In this document: one piece after another, positions 16,388 through 25,023 of the stretch
Numbering within the stretch: position 1 is the first letter of the stretch
How the letters are laid out: each line of letters opens with the position of its first letter
NCBI GenBank assembly: GCA_963728125.1
Contig: CAVSIZ010000009.1
Location: forward strand, 210,440 to 274,439
Direction: 5' to 3'
Length of the DNA stretch: 64,000 bases
Source: CAWDCV01 sp963728125
GTDB lineage: Bacteria; Actinomycetota; Actinomycetes; CAWDCV01
Translations under genes and position numbers: made by a program
Notes under the pieces: generated by a model
Told to the model about the DNA's origin: nothing
Seen by the model: only the letters and a program-made list of their open reading frames with translations
The model's database searches: none

Positions 16388-18688
16388 ATGGCGACCGTGC
16401 GCAGCTTCGTCGAGTCCGAACGAGATGCCTTCGTGGCCGGTCTCCTCGAGTGGTTGTCCATCCCGTCCATCTCGGCCGACCCCACTCACACCGACGACGT
16501 ACGCCGCTCCGCCGACTGGCTCGCCGCCGTCCTGCTCGGCACCGGCTTTCCCGTCGTCGAGCTCTGGGAGACGCCGAGCGGGCGGCCAGCGGTCTTCGCC
16601 GAGTGGCGCGCAGACGACGACAACGCGCCGACCGCGGTCGTGTACGGACACCACGACGTCCAGCCGGTCGATCCGCTCGATTCCTGGGAGACGGCACCAT
16701 TCGAGCCGTTCGTCCGCGGCGACCAGATCGTCGGCCGCGGTGCTGCCGACGACAAGGGGCAGGTCTTCTTCCACCCACTGGGCGTCCGCGCGCACCTGGC
16801 CGCCACCGGTCGCACGGCACCGGCGGTGACGCTCAAGCTCCTGATCGAGGGGGAGGAGGAGTCCGGGTCGCCGCACCTGCCGACGCTGCTGACCGAGCAT
16901 CGCGACCGGTTGAGCTGCGACGTCGTCGTCGTCACCGACACCGGGATGTGGGCTGCTGACACGCCGTCCACGTGCACGGCCATGCGCGGGCTCACCGACT
17001 GCCAGGTCGATCTGCACGGCCCCGATATCGACCTGCACTCCGGCTCCTTCGGGGGAGCGGTCCGCAACCCGCTGGCGGAGCTGTGCCGCATCGTGGCAGC
17101 GCTGCACGACAGCGACGGACGGATCGCGATCCCCGGTTTCTACGACGACGTTCTCCCGCTGAGCGCGACCGAGCGAGAGCTGTTCGCGAAACTGCCGCTC
17201 GACGAGAGCGAGTGGCTGCAGACCGCCGCCAGCAGGGAGGCGTACGGCGAGGCCGGCTATACGACACTCGAACGGATCTGGGCTCGCCCGACCGCTGAGG
17301 TGAACGGCATCTGGGGCGGTTACACCGGACCGGGCGGCAAGACGATCGTGCCCACCGACGCGCACGTGAAGCTCTCGTTTCGGCTTGTCGCCAACCAGGA
17401 TCCCGACGTCGTCCAGCAGCAGTTCGAGGCATGGCTGGCGACTCAGGTGCCACCGGGAATCGACGCTCAGGTCAATTGGATGGGCGGCGTTCGGCCCTGC
17501 GCAACGCCGCTGGACTCTCCTGCTCTGCAGTCCGTGGTCAGGTCGATGGAGCGCGCGTTCGACACCGAGGTGCTGTACACCCGCGAGGGTGGGTCCGGCC
17601 CGGAAGCCGACCTCGGTGAGATCCTCGCCGCGCCGGTCGTCTTCCTCGGCGTGGGCATGCCTGACGACCAGGTGCACGCGCCCAACGAGAAGGTCGAGTT
17701 GCCGATGCTGCTCAAGGGCGCGGAGGCGGCGGCGTACCTCTGGGATGACCTCGCGTCGACCTTGTCGTCCGTCAGTCCACAGCGCGTGAGCGGACTGCTG
17801 TCGCCTGCGCTGTCGCGCGGCACTGTCGATCGGGTCGCCGAGCGGCGCAGCGATCGGGCCTGGCTGGATGCTGCGTGGGCGGCGCCGACGTCGCGCGTAT
17901 TGCTCGTCGCCGACGGGCAGGTCGCCCTGCACGAGGCGGACGCATCGCTGGTGCTGCTCGACACCTCGCAGGCGCCGGCCGAACGGCCCCGCTACCTGCT
18001 CGGTGTCGACGACGTGGGCGCGTACTTCGCGGTGTCCGTCGATGAGCTGCCGCTGCCCGAGGGTGCACGGACGGCGGGCCTACGCGAGATCGGCGCCGCT
18101 CTCGACGACCGTGACACCGGGCTCGTCGTTCATGCGATCGGCCTGGACAACTGGCATCGGACGCATACCCATTGCGCGCGCTGCGGAGCGCCGACCGAGA
18201 TCGGCGCCGCGGGTCACCTGCGTACGTGCCCACAGGACGGCAGCCAACACTTCCCGCGCACCGACCCAGCCGTGATCATGGCCGTCATCTCACCGGACGA
18301 CCGAGTGCTGCTCGGTCACCAGCACGTCTGGCCGGCGCGGCGATACTCGACCCTCGCGGGCTTCGTCGAGCCAGGCGAGTCGCTGGAGATGGCTGTCGCG
18401 CGCGAGGTACGCGAGGAGGCCGGCGTCGACGTCGTCGCGGTGACCTATATCGCGAGCCAGCCGTGGCCGTTTCCGTCCAGCCTCATGCTCGGCTTCACCG
18501 CCCGCGCCGACAGCGACGACATCCGTCCCGACGGCGACGAGATCGAGGACGTGCGCTGGTTCAGCCGCGATGCCCTGCGAGAGGACGTCCACTCGGGTGA
18601 GCTCCGGCTGCCACCGCCGGTGTCGATCGCGCGACGGCTGATCGAGCTGTGGTACGGCGGCCCGCTCGGCGATGCCGCCCGCTGGTAG
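16388..18688 (+). CDS. M20 dipeptidase fused to NudC-type NAD(H) pyrophosphatase
   Basis: A single 766-residue frame joins two enzymes. Residues 1-455 are an M20 metallopeptidase with VYGHHDVQP, GRGAADDKGQ (bridging Asp), LIEGEEESGSPH (catalytic and metal Glu) and the dimerisation domain DLHSGSFGGAV. After a short linker, residues 470-766 are NudC. This part has a zinc-ribbon start CARCG (near 595) with a later single Cys, FPRTDPAVI, the Nudix box GFVEPGESLEMAVAREVREEAGV (near 657), and SQPWPFPSSLML, the NADH-pyrophosphatase signature. In Mycobacterium NudC (Rv3199c) is a separate gene next to mrx1. ATG at 16388. There is no stop or second ribosome-binding site between the halves; a missed indel at the joint cannot be excluded. 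Confidence 0.85.
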   Translation: MATVRSFVESERDAFVAGLLEWLSIPSISADPTHTDDVRRSADWLAAVLLGTGFPVVELWETPSGRPAVFAEWRADDDNAPTAVVYGHHDVQPVDPLDSWETAPFEPFVRGDQIVGRGAADDKGQVFFHPLGVRAHLAATGRTAPAVTLKLLIEGEEESGSPHLPTLLTEHRDRLSCDVVVVTDTGMWAADTPSTCTAMRGLTDCQVDLHGPDIDLHSGSFGGAVRNPLAELCRIVAALHDSDGRIAIPGFYDDVLPLSATERELFAKLPLDESEWLQTAASREAYGEAGYTTLERIWARPTAEVNGIWGGYTGPGGKTIVPTDAHVKLSFRLVANQDPDVVQQQFEAWLATQVPPGIDAQVNWMGGVRPCATPLDSPALQSVVRSMERAFDTEVLYTREGGSGPEADLGEILAAPVVFLGVGMPDDQVHAPNEKVELPMLLKGAEAAAYLWDDLASTLSSVSPQRVSGLLSPALSRGTVDRVAERRSDRAWLDAAWAAPTSRVLLVADGQVALHEADASLVLLDTSQAPAERPRYLLGVDDVGAYFAVSVDELPLPEGARTAGLREIGAALDDRDTGLVVHAIGLDNWHRTHTHCARCGAPTEIGAAGHLRTCPQDGSQHFPRTDPAVIMAVISPDDRVLLGHQHVWPARRYSTLAGFVEPGESLEMAVAREVREEAGVDVVAVTYIASQPWPFPSSLMLGFTARADSDDIRPDGDEIEDVRWFSRDALREDVHSGELRLPPPVSIARRLIELWYGGPLGDAARW

Positions 18689-18696
18689 GCCGCGAC

Positions 18697-18951
18697 CTAG
18701 CCGACGGCGGCGAGGCGTTCCTTGACCTGAGCGAGCGACGGGTTCGTCAGCGCCGTGCCGTCGGGAAAGAGCACGGTCGGGACCGTCTGGTTGCCCCCGT
18801 TCACGCTCATGACGTATTCGACGGCACGATCGTCTTCCTCGATGTCGACCTCGCGGTAGGCGATTCCCTCCCGATCCAGCATCAGCTTCAGGCGGCGGCA
18901 GTAGCCGCACCACACCGTGCTGTACATCGTCAGCGGAGGCGCAGCCGACAT
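18697..18951 (-). CDS. mrx1: mycoredoxin Mrx1-type glutaredoxin
   Basis: An 84-residue glutaredoxin-fold protein with the active site WCGYC (Cys15, Cys18), the cis-Pro segment QTVPTVLF and the C-terminal SLAQVKERL helix. Actinobacteria use such mycoredoxins to reduce mycothiol mixed disulfides. ATG at 18951; longer in-frame starts add no conserved sequence. It is convergent with the NudC fusion (8 bases apart) and divergent from uvrD2. The same trio (nudC, mrx1, uvrD2) is adjacent in Mycobacterium (Rv3199c, Rv3198A, Rv3198c), which supports the identification. Confidence 0.9.
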   Translation of the reverse strand: MSAAPPLTMYSTVWCGYCRRLKLMLDREGIAYREVDIEEDDRAVEYVMSVNGGNQTVPTVLFPDGTALTNPSLAQVKERLAAVG

Positions 18952-19056
18952 CCGTCTCTCCCAAGGCTCGTGCAGGGTTTGTCCACACAACCAGCGATCT
19001 GCCCCCAGTTGTTCCCCATTCCGGCCTGACCGACCCTGTCATCGCCGGATGCCAAG

Positions 19057-21168
19057 ATGGCAGGCGTGCTGTCCGCGTCCACCCTGCTGAGGGAGTCGAC
19101 CGCGGAGGAGATCCTCGATCTGCTCGATCCGGAGCAGCGCGAGGTGGCCACGACTGTGCACGGGCCCGTCTGTGTCCTCGCGGGCGCCGGCACGGGGAAG
19201 ACGCGAGCCATCACCGCCCGCATCGCCTACGCGGCCCGCATCGGGGTGGTGTCGCCACAGCACGCCCTCGCCGTCACGTTCACCACGCGGGCCGCAGGAG
19301 AGATGCGCGGTCGGCTGCGCACGCTCGGCGTCGACGGTGTGCAGGCGCTGACGTTTCACGCCGCGGCCCGGCGGCAGCTCGCGTACTTCTGGCCACGCGT
19401 TGTCGGCGGAGGAATGCCGCGCATCGCCGAGTCGAAGGCGCCACTCGTCGCGGAAGCGGCCAGCCGGTGCCGCGTCTCGGCGTCACGGTTAGAGATCCGT
19501 GACCTTGCCGCCGAGATCGAATGGGCGAAGGTCACGCAAACGGTGGCCGACGACTACGCCGCTGCGGCAAGCCGCGCCGGTCGTCAACCGCCCTACGACC
19601 CGCCGACCGTCGCCAACGTCTACCGCGCCTACGAAGACGTCAAGCGCAATCGCGACCTCGTGGACTTCGAGGACATCCTGCTGCTGACGGTCGGCATGCT
19701 CGCGGATCGCGACGACATCGCAAGCGAGGTGCGCGCGCGCTACCGCTGGTTCGTCGTCGACGAGTACCAGGACGTCAGCCCACTGCAGCAGCGTCTCCTC
19801 GATCTGTGGCTCGGCGATGGTGACGACCTGTGCGTGGTCGGCGACCCCAGTCAGACGATCTACTCCTTCACCGGCGCTACGCCGCGCCACCTGCTCGAGT
19901 TCCCGCGTCGCCATCCCGACGCCGCGGTCGTCCGGCTCGTGCGCGACTACCGCTCGACGCCACAGGTGGTCGGCCTGGCCAACCGGCTGATCGCAGGTGC
20001 TCCGCGAGAGCCGGGCACCCCCGCTCCGGTCGAGCTGATCGCGCAGCGTCCCGCCGGTCCGGAACCGTCGTTCCACGAGCACGCGGACGAGCTCGCCGAG
20101 GCCGCGGCTGTCGCCGCGCGCATCCGCAGCCTGGTCGAGGCCGGGACCCGTCCGAGCGACATCGCCGTGCTGTTCCGCATCAACGCCCAGTCGGAGACGT
20201 ACGAGCAGGCGCTCGCCGAGGCCGGCATCGCGTACGTCCTGCGGGGCGCCGAGCGCTTCTTCGAGCGGCCGGAGGTGCGGGAGGCCGTCCTGCTGCTGCG
20301 CGGCGCCGCCCGCTCGGGGGATCCGTCGTCTGACGGTGTCGGCGCTGACGTTCGTGCGGTGCTCGGCGGAACCGGGTGGACGCCCGTGCCGCCGGCCAGT
20401 TCGGGCGCCGTCCGGGAACGGTGGGAGGCGCTTGCGGCGCTCATCGCGCTCGCTGATGAGGTCGTGAGCCGTGGCGCCTCGAGCCTCTCGGACGTGGTCG
20501 CCGAGATCGAGTCGCGGGCGGCCGTGCAGCATGCTCCGGTCGTCGAGGGGGTCACGCTGGCGTCGTTGCACGCCGCCAAGGGGCTGGAGTGGGATGCGGT
20601 CTTCCTCGTCGGGCTGACCGACGGCATGCTCCCCATCAGCTACGCCGTCACGCCGGAGCAGGTGGCGGAGGAGCGGCGCCTCCTCTACGTCGGCATGACC
20701 CGCGCCCGCGAGCACCTCTCACTGTCATGGGCGATGGCACGCAACCCCGGTGCGCGGGCTGGACGGCACCCGTCCCGATTCGTCGACGAGATCCGACCTC
20801 AGGAGGAGCGTTCCGTTGGCCGAGCCGGCTCCAGCTCGGGGCGCCGGCGGGCCCGTGGCAGCACCACGGTCGCGCGCTGCCGATCGTGCCAGCGGCCGCT
20901 GGCCGGACCGGTGGAGAGCAAGCTCGGCCGGTGTGACGGGTGCGCCGAGCAGGTGGACGAGGGTCTGCTGGTGCGGCTCAAGGCGTGGCGCCTCCAGCGC
21001 GCCCGCGATGCGAGCGTGCCGGCGTACTGCGTCTTCACCGATGCCACGCTGCTCGTGATCGCCGAGACCCGGCCACAGCACGCGCGCGACCTGGCGAAGG
21101 TGCCAGGCGTGGGGCAGGCGAAGCTCGACAAGTACGCCGACGAGGTCCTCGAGCTCTGCGCTGGTTGA
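19057..21168 (+). CDS. uvrD2: ATP-dependent DNA helicase UvrD2
   Basis: A 703-residue superfamily 1A helicase. Walker A is LAGAGTGKTR (42-50), motif II VVDEYQDVSPLQ (near 234), motif III GDPSQTIYSFTGA, then SLHAAKGLEWDAVFLVGL and YVGMTRAREHL. After the motor come two Cys pairs (CRSCQ near 609, CDGC near 627) and an HRDC domain (residues 640-700, LPGVGQAKLDKYADEVL-like). The tetracysteine-HRDC tail distinguishes UvrD2 from UvrD1. The 3'-to-5' helicase is essential in mycobacteria; its exact job is unsettled. It is followed directly by the whiB7 promoter region. Confidence 0.92.
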   Translation: MAGVLSASTLLRESTAEEILDLLDPEQREVATTVHGPVCVLAGAGTGKTRAITARIAYAARIGVVSPQHALAVTFTTRAAGEMRGRLRTLGVDGVQALTFHAAARRQLAYFWPRVVGGGMPRIAESKAPLVAEAASRCRVSASRLEIRDLAAEIEWAKVTQTVADDYAAAASRAGRQPPYDPPTVANVYRAYEDVKRNRDLVDFEDILLLTVGMLADRDDIASEVRARYRWFVVDEYQDVSPLQQRLLDLWLGDGDDLCVVGDPSQTIYSFTGATPRHLLEFPRRHPDAAVVRLVRDYRSTPQVVGLANRLIAGAPREPGTPAPVELIAQRPAGPEPSFHEHADELAEAAAVAARIRSLVEAGTRPSDIAVLFRINAQSETYEQALAEAGIAYVLRGAERFFERPEVREAVLLLRGAARSGDPSSDGVGADVRAVLGGTGWTPVPPASSGAVRERWEALAALIALADEVVSRGASSLSDVVAEIESRAAVQHAPVVEGVTLASLHAAKGLEWDAVFLVGLTDGMLPISYAVTPEQVAEERRLLYVGMTRAREHLSLSWAMARNPGARAGRHPSRFVDEIRPQEERSVGRAGSSSGRRRARGSTTVARCRSCQRPLAGPVESKLGRCDGCAEQVDEGLLVRLKAWRLQRARDASVPAYCVFTDATLLVIAETRPQHARDLAKVPGVGQAKLDKYADEVLELCAG

Positions 21169-21175
21169 GCTCGTC

Positions 21176-21215
21176 GAAAAAACAGTTGTGCAGGTCCGCG
21201 AACCGCACCTAGGGT
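21176..21215 (+). promoter_or_regulatory. whiB7 promoter with AT-rich element
   Basis: TTGTGC at 21186-21191 and TAGGGT at 21210-21215 are separated by 18 bases. A run of six A (21177-21182) lies just upstream of the -35 box. WhiB7 binds with the housekeeping sigma factor and its AT-hook contacts an AT-rich tract next to the -35; this is known for whiB7's own promoter and its regulon. The placement directly after the uvrD2 stop and 65 bases before the leader ORF fits autoregulation. Assignment is by pattern only. Confidence 0.72.
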
Positions 21216-21278
21216 CGTGGGCGTACTCGGAGTGCCCAGGCACGCCCGCACGCGATCAGAGGATGGAGGTGAGCCGCG

Positions 21279-21557
21279 GTGGAGAACTTTCCGATGACGC
21301 GCATGACGCCGTCCGGCTCGCCGATCGGTCCTCGGTCCGTGACGTATCGCGATCGAGGCACGGCCCCGTGGAGCCTGGGCGGCCGCCGTGCGGTCATCGG
21401 TGTTCCGATCGACGGGACCCGTATGCCCGCTGCCGGGACCCTCGCCCCGTCCACCAACCCAGATGTCCACACGCCGAAGCTCACCGGGAATGTGATCGTC
21501 GTCGTCGACGGCGGCGCACCCTCGGGAATCCGTACCACCGGGACACCACCGGCCTAG
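21279..21557 (+). CDS. whiB7 leader ORF (uORF)
   Basis: GTG at 21279 follows GGAGGTGAG. It opens a 92-codon frame beginning MENFPMTRMTPSG, Pro- and Thr-rich, that ends at TAG 21555-21557. The stop codon lies inside the left arm of the hairpin that precedes the attenuator. In Streptomyces and Mycobacterium, translation of a leader ORF governs read-through of an intrinsic terminator ahead of whiB7/wblC. Slowed ribosomes during antibiotic stress allow transcription to proceed. The same mechanism is inferred here from layout. The peptide is unlikely to have a function of its own; the annotated length is longer than in some relatives. Confidence 0.65.
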   Translation: MENFPMTRMTPSGSPIGPRSVTYRDRGTAPWSLGGRRAVIGVPIDGTRMPAAGTLAPSTNPDVHTPKLTGNVIVVVDGGAPSGIRTTGTPPA

Positions 21558-21571
21558 CCCGCTAGGACCGG
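21549..21571 (+). promoter_or_regulatory. hairpin overlapping the uORF stop (candidate antiterminator element)
   Basis: CCGG-CCTAG pairs with CTAGG-CCGG around a CCCG loop, with one bulged A. The uORF stop TAG forms part of the left stem, so a ribosome finishing or stalling in the leader would open or block this hairpin. It ends 9 bases before the intrinsic terminator stem. This coupling of stop codon and structure is the expected geometry for ribosome-mediated attenuation. Confidence 0.55.
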
Positions 21572-21579
21572 CCACCTCC

Positions 21580-21622
21580 AGGCCGCGGAACCCGAGATCC
21601 GGGATCCGCGGCCTTGTTGTTT
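21580..21622 (+). terminator. intrinsic terminator/attenuator upstream of whiB7
   Basis: GGCCGCGGA (21581-21589) pairs perfectly with TCCGCGGCC (21605-21613). The loop can form a small inner stem (CCCG-CGGG type). TTGTTGTTT follows immediately. It lies between the leader ORF and the whiB7 start, so it cannot terminate a normal gene; it must act as an attenuator for whiB7. It is one of very few T-tract terminators in this GC-rich region. Confidence 0.82.
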
Positions 21623-21664
21623 CTCCGATCCGCATACATCGATCGAGTTCAGGAGGTGAACGAA

Positions 21665-21952
21665 GTGCAGCTCGCAGCACAGCTCAGCGCGCTCGACCTG
21701 GTCGAGCGGTACGGGAACCGGCTGCCATGCCGGTCGTACGACCCTGAGCTGTTCTTCGCCGAGTCGCCCGACGACGTCGAGTACGCGAAGTCGCTGTGCC
21801 TCGACTGCCCGGTCCGGTCAGAGTGCCTTGCCGGTGCTCTCGAGCGGCACGAGCCGTGGGGAGTGTGGGGCGGCCAGCTCGTCCTGCAGGGCGTCGTCGT
21901 CCCCCGTAAGCGGCCGCGCGGCCGGCCTCGTAAGACGCCGGTCGCAGCCTGA
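21665..21952 (+). CDS. whiB7: WhiB7 transcriptional regulator of antibiotic resistance
   Basis: A 95-residue WhiB protein. Four Cys ligands for the 4Fe-4S cluster are at 22, 45, 48 and 54 (LPCRSYDPELF, SLCLDCPVRSEC). The sigma-contacting turn GVWGG is at 66-70. A C-terminal AT-hook RGRPRK (85-90) is specific to WhiB7. GTG at 21665 follows a near-perfect AGGAGGTGA, which rules out the longer frame starting at 21614. WhiB7 binds the primary sigma factor and activates intrinsic resistance genes. Its targets are not in this window except its own promoter. The gene order uvrD2-whiB7-aarF matches Mycobacterium. Confidence 0.95.
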   Translation: MQLAAQLSALDLVERYGNRLPCRSYDPELFFAESPDDVEYAKSLCLDCPVRSECLAGALERHEPWGVWGGQLVLQGVVVPRKRPRGRPRKTPVAA

Positions 21953-22015
21953 GTCCCGTGATGACCATCACGCGATCGCGCTGGCCGGGTGATCCCGGCA
22001 TCGGCCGCCACCCGT

Positions 22016-22052
22016 GACGTGCCCCGGACCGCAGCAGCGACCGGGGCACGTC
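22016..22052. terminator. hairpin between convergent whiB7 and aarF
   Basis: GACGTGCCCCGG (22016-22027) pairs with CCGGGGCACGTC (22041-22052), 12 perfect base pairs and a 13-base loop. It sits between the whiB7 stop and the end of the convergent aarF gene. No T-tract on either side, so a bidirectional GC-type terminator is inferred. Confidence 0.6.
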
Positions 22053-22073
22053 GCTGCCGTATTCACGCGGTTG

Positions 22074-23396
22074 CTATGCGGCGCTCTCGGTGGCGAAGCC
22101 GGGCAGCCAGCGATCCAGCTCGCCGCGGAAGGGTGCCTGCGCCCCGAGCTGGCACAGCACGCCCACGCCGCCCATCCAAACCCGATGGATCAGCAGGTAG
22201 GACGGCGGCAGGTTGAGCTGCGTCCCAAGGCGATAGGACGCCGAGCGCGGGTCGCCGACCCGTGTTGCCTGATCGCGTAGCCACTCCCGGCTGAACACAA
22301 ATGTGTCGACCCGGGCCGGTTCGACAAAGGGCTCCAAGTAGCCCAGCAGCTCCTCTGGATCGATCCGCACCGACTCCTTGACGAACCCCTCGGCACGCAG
22401 ACCGTCGAGGACCTCCCACGCGTCGCCTTCGAGCGCGATCCGCAGCAGGACGCCGATCGAGTTGGGGAGGCCGTCCGGCAGCCGAGCGACCGCCCCGAAG
22501 TCCAGGACGCCCAGTCGCCCATCCGTCATCAGCCGCCAGTTGCCCGGATGGGGATCGGCGTGCAAGAGACCGGCGCGTTCAGGGCCACTGAACAGGAAGC
22601 GGACGAGCAGCAGGCCGGCGCGGTTGCGTTCCTCGACCGACCCGCTGGCGATGACCTGCGACAGTGGGGTGCCGTCGATCCACTCGGTGACGAGGACGCG
22701 GTCGGCGCCGTCGATCACCTTCGGGATGAGGATGTCCGGATCGCCGTCGAACGCCTCGGCGAATGCGCGCTGCGACTGTGCCTCGAGCCGGTAGTCGAGC
22801 TCCTCGGCGACGCGGGCCTTGAGCTCGGCCAGCAGTGAATTGATGTCGAGCCCCGGCGCCAGCACCCCGAACAGTCGGCCCAGCCGGGCCACCTGGGTGA
22901 AGTCGGACAGCAGCGCGCGGCCGGCGCCCGGGTACTGCACCTTGACCGCCACCTCGCGGCCGTCAGCCCAGCGGGCGCGGTGCACCTGCCCGATCGAGGC
23001 GGCCGCCGCCGGGACGTCGTCGAAGTACTCGAACCGGGATCGCCACTGCCGGCCGAGTTGCTCGGCGAGTACCTCGTGGACCGCTGTGGCGGGCAGCGGT
23101 GGGGCCGCCTCCTGCAGCCGGGTGAGCGCCGCTCGATACGGACTCGCCACCTCCTCGGGCAGCGCGGCCTCGAAGATCGACAGCGCCTGCCCGAACTTCA
23201 TCGCGCCGCCCTTGAGCTCTCCCAGGACGCGGAACACCTGCTCGGCCGTACGCGCCTGGATCTCGGCCGTCACGGCCTCGGCGGGCCGCCCGCCGATGCG
23301 CTTGCCCAGCCCCAGGGCGCCGCGCCCGGCCATGCCCAGCGGCAGCGACGCGAGCTTCGCCGTCCGCGTCACGGCTCGAATGGGCAGATCGGGCAT
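22074..23396 (-). CDS. AarF/ABC1/UbiB family atypical kinase
   Basis: A 440-residue ABC1 protein. The family-specific KxGQ motif is LKGGAMKFGQALS (Lys67, Gln70). The Ala-rich nucleotide loop is AAAASIGQVHRA. Then VAVKVQYPG, the catalytic LLHADPHPGNW and VLDFGA follow. UbiB-type proteins are atypical kinases/ATPases linked to isoprenoid-lipid or quinone metabolism; the actinobacterial substrate is unknown (Rv3197 homologue). ATG at 23396 follows GGGAGAC; the frame runs upstream as far as 23780 but that part has no family similarity. No clear transmembrane pair is visible at the C-terminus. Confidence 0.9.
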   Translation of the reverse strand: MPDLPIRAVTRTAKLASLPLGMAGRGALGLGKRIGGRPAEAVTAEIQARTAEQVFRVLGELKGGAMKFGQALSIFEAALPEEVASPYRAALTRLQEAAPPLPATAVHEVLAEQLGRQWRSRFEYFDDVPAAAASIGQVHRARWADGREVAVKVQYPGAGRALLSDFTQVARLGRLFGVLAPGLDINSLLAELKARVAEELDYRLEAQSQRAFAEAFDGDPDILIPKVIDGADRVLVTEWIDGTPLSQVIASGSVEERNRAGLLLVRFLFSGPERAGLLHADPHPGNWRLMTDGRLGVLDFGAVARLPDGLPNSIGVLLRIALEGDAWEVLDGLRAEGFVKESVRIDPEELLGYLEPFVEPARVDTFVFSREWLRDQATRVGDPRSASYRLGTQLNLPPSYLLIHRVWMGGVGVLCQLGAQAPFRGELDRWLPGFATESAA

Positions 23397-23467
23397 GTCT
23401 CCCATTCTCGGCTGCGTCGGCCGATGCTGCCTCACCGGTCTCGCTACAAGCGCAACTGATGGCGGCG

Positions 23468-24538
23468 TCATGAGGCCGCGCCCCACGCGCAGCCGCAGCC
23501 GGGGTGTGGCGTCCACGACCGGCGCCGCATCCCGCCGTCGGGAAGCGACACCTCGACCGTGCCGTCGACCGCGGACGGCGTGATCTGCCCGTCGAGGAAC
23601 GCCAGCGCCTGCATCACCGCGTGGGCGGCAACCGCCGCCGCGAGGGTGACGTCGCACGCCGACGCAACGGGGGCCGAAGCACCGCGTGCGGGGCGGGAGG
23701 GATCTGTGGCGAGCTGGGCGGCGAGCCTCGGCCAGGCCGGATCGCGGTCGCAGCGGTGCAGGTCGTGGCAGCGCAGGCACGACGACCGACCCGGCACCAC
23801 GAGCGGGCCGATCACGCCGGTCGTCTCCTGGATCCGGGCGATCAGGTGGGGGACACCGTCGCGCATGAATCGTTCGTGCAGGTCGGCATCGACCGCGCCG
23901 GGCGGGGTGACGATAGCCAGGTCAACGCTGCTCGGCCGGGTCTCGATCCGTACCGCTGATGACACCCGGCGGGCGGCAAGCCTGGTCGCCTCGTCGCGCC
24001 GACGACCTCGAGCGTCGAGGCTGAGACCGCCGGGTGAGGTATCGGGGGCGCCGGTGATGGCGGGGTCGTGGACGACGAGGCGACCGACGCCCGCGGCCGC
24101 ACACAGCAGCGCGACACTCGAACCGATCCGACCGGCGCCGTGCACCTCGACCACGCGCTTGCGCCGAGCGGCCAGGACCGATCCGCCGTCGCGCCGCGAA
24201 TGGAGCAGCGACAGAGACGCAAGATCGGGTCCCAGCCGATCCACCTCGCTGTCGGGCAGGTCGCGCAGCGGCACGACATCGGCGCCGCCGCTGTCGACGA
24301 CACCGCGCTCGGTCAGCTGGTCGAGCAGGGAGGACGCTGCAGCGACATCGATGCCGAGGTCGGCGGCGCGAGCCAGCGCTCCGGCCCGATCGCGGGTGCC
24401 GTCGAGCCCGTCCAGCCACTGCGCCGTCACCGGGTCGACGCCAGCGATCACGGTGGCGTGCGCCGGGTTCAGGCCCAGCTGCAGGGTCGTCGCATCCCGC
24501 CAGATGCGGCGCAGGGCGGGCTTGAGGCGCGGTCGCAT
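23468..24538 (-). CDS. ThiF/cyclodehydratase-like protein (Rv3196-like)
   Basis: A 356-residue protein. An N-terminal region resembles the precursor-binding half of TOMM cyclodehydratase partners (LQLGLNPAHATVIAGVDP). A Rossmann domain of the ThiF/E1 type follows, with EVHGAGRIGSSVALLCAAAGVGRL (glycines near 134-140) and VHDPAI. Zinc ligands are CLRCHDLHRC and the terminal HPGCGCAWG. The E1 Arg finger and adenylation residues are not obvious, so adenylation may be lost. No precursor peptide or YcaO gene is nearby. Homologues sit beside aarF in Mycobacterium. Function unknown. Confidence 0.7.
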   Translation of the reverse strand: MRPRLKPALRRIWRDATTLQLGLNPAHATVIAGVDPVTAQWLDGLDGTRDRAGALARAADLGIDVAAASSLLDQLTERGVVDSGGADVVPLRDLPDSEVDRLGPDLASLSLLHSRRDGGSVLAARRKRVVEVHGAGRIGSSVALLCAAAGVGRLVVHDPAITGAPDTSPGGLSLDARGRRRDEATRLAARRVSSAVRIETRPSSVDLAIVTPPGAVDADLHERFMRDGVPHLIARIQETTGVIGPLVVPGRSSCLRCHDLHRCDRDPAWPRLAAQLATDPSRPARGASAPVASACDVTLAAAVAAHAVMQALAFLDGQITPSAVDGTVEVSLPDGGMRRRSWTPHPGCGCAWGAAS

Positions 24539-25023
24539 CCGCGCAGCCTGGCAGCTAGCGCCGCCTGTGGAGATTCCTCGTCCACAGCTCGCGCTGGGTC
24601 ATCCCCGTCGCTCGCTGTCGCAACGGACACGCGTGTGATGCCAACTCAGGCGACACGCCGCACGATCTCCGTGTCCAGCATCACTTGATCATGGACGTGC
24701 TCGACCCAGCGCGGGGTGATTCATCGTCGCTCGGCCCGGCGGAGTCGTGATGATCGTCGTGTGGCGCTCACGCGGTCGTGAAGATCGTCGTGGTGCCATT
24801 TCATGATCGCCACGCGTACCCGATGACACGACGATCTTCACGGCCCAGGCCGTGGACGCTGGGCAGCACAAACCCGAGCGTCTAGACCTGCAGTGGGTCC
24901 ACGGCCGAGGCGCCGCGGCGCGGATCAGGCGTGGGGGACGATCCCAGCCAAATCAGGCCTCAGATCACGGGATTCGCCGCCACGCCTATCGTCAGAGCGA
25001 CGCCAATGCCGTAGGCCGCGCGA
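24539..25023. repeat. intergenic region with direct and inverted repeats
   Basis: No gene is convincing in these 485 bases. CGTGAAGATCGTCGTG (24777-24792) is exactly inverted at 24827-24842, and a close direct copy (GTGATGATCGTCGTGTG) lies at about 24746. The inverted pair could form a 16-bp stem with a 34-base loop. The centre reads CATTTCATGATCGCCACG. This may be a dispersed palindromic element or a miniature mobile element; no target duplication is visible. Confidence 0.5.
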
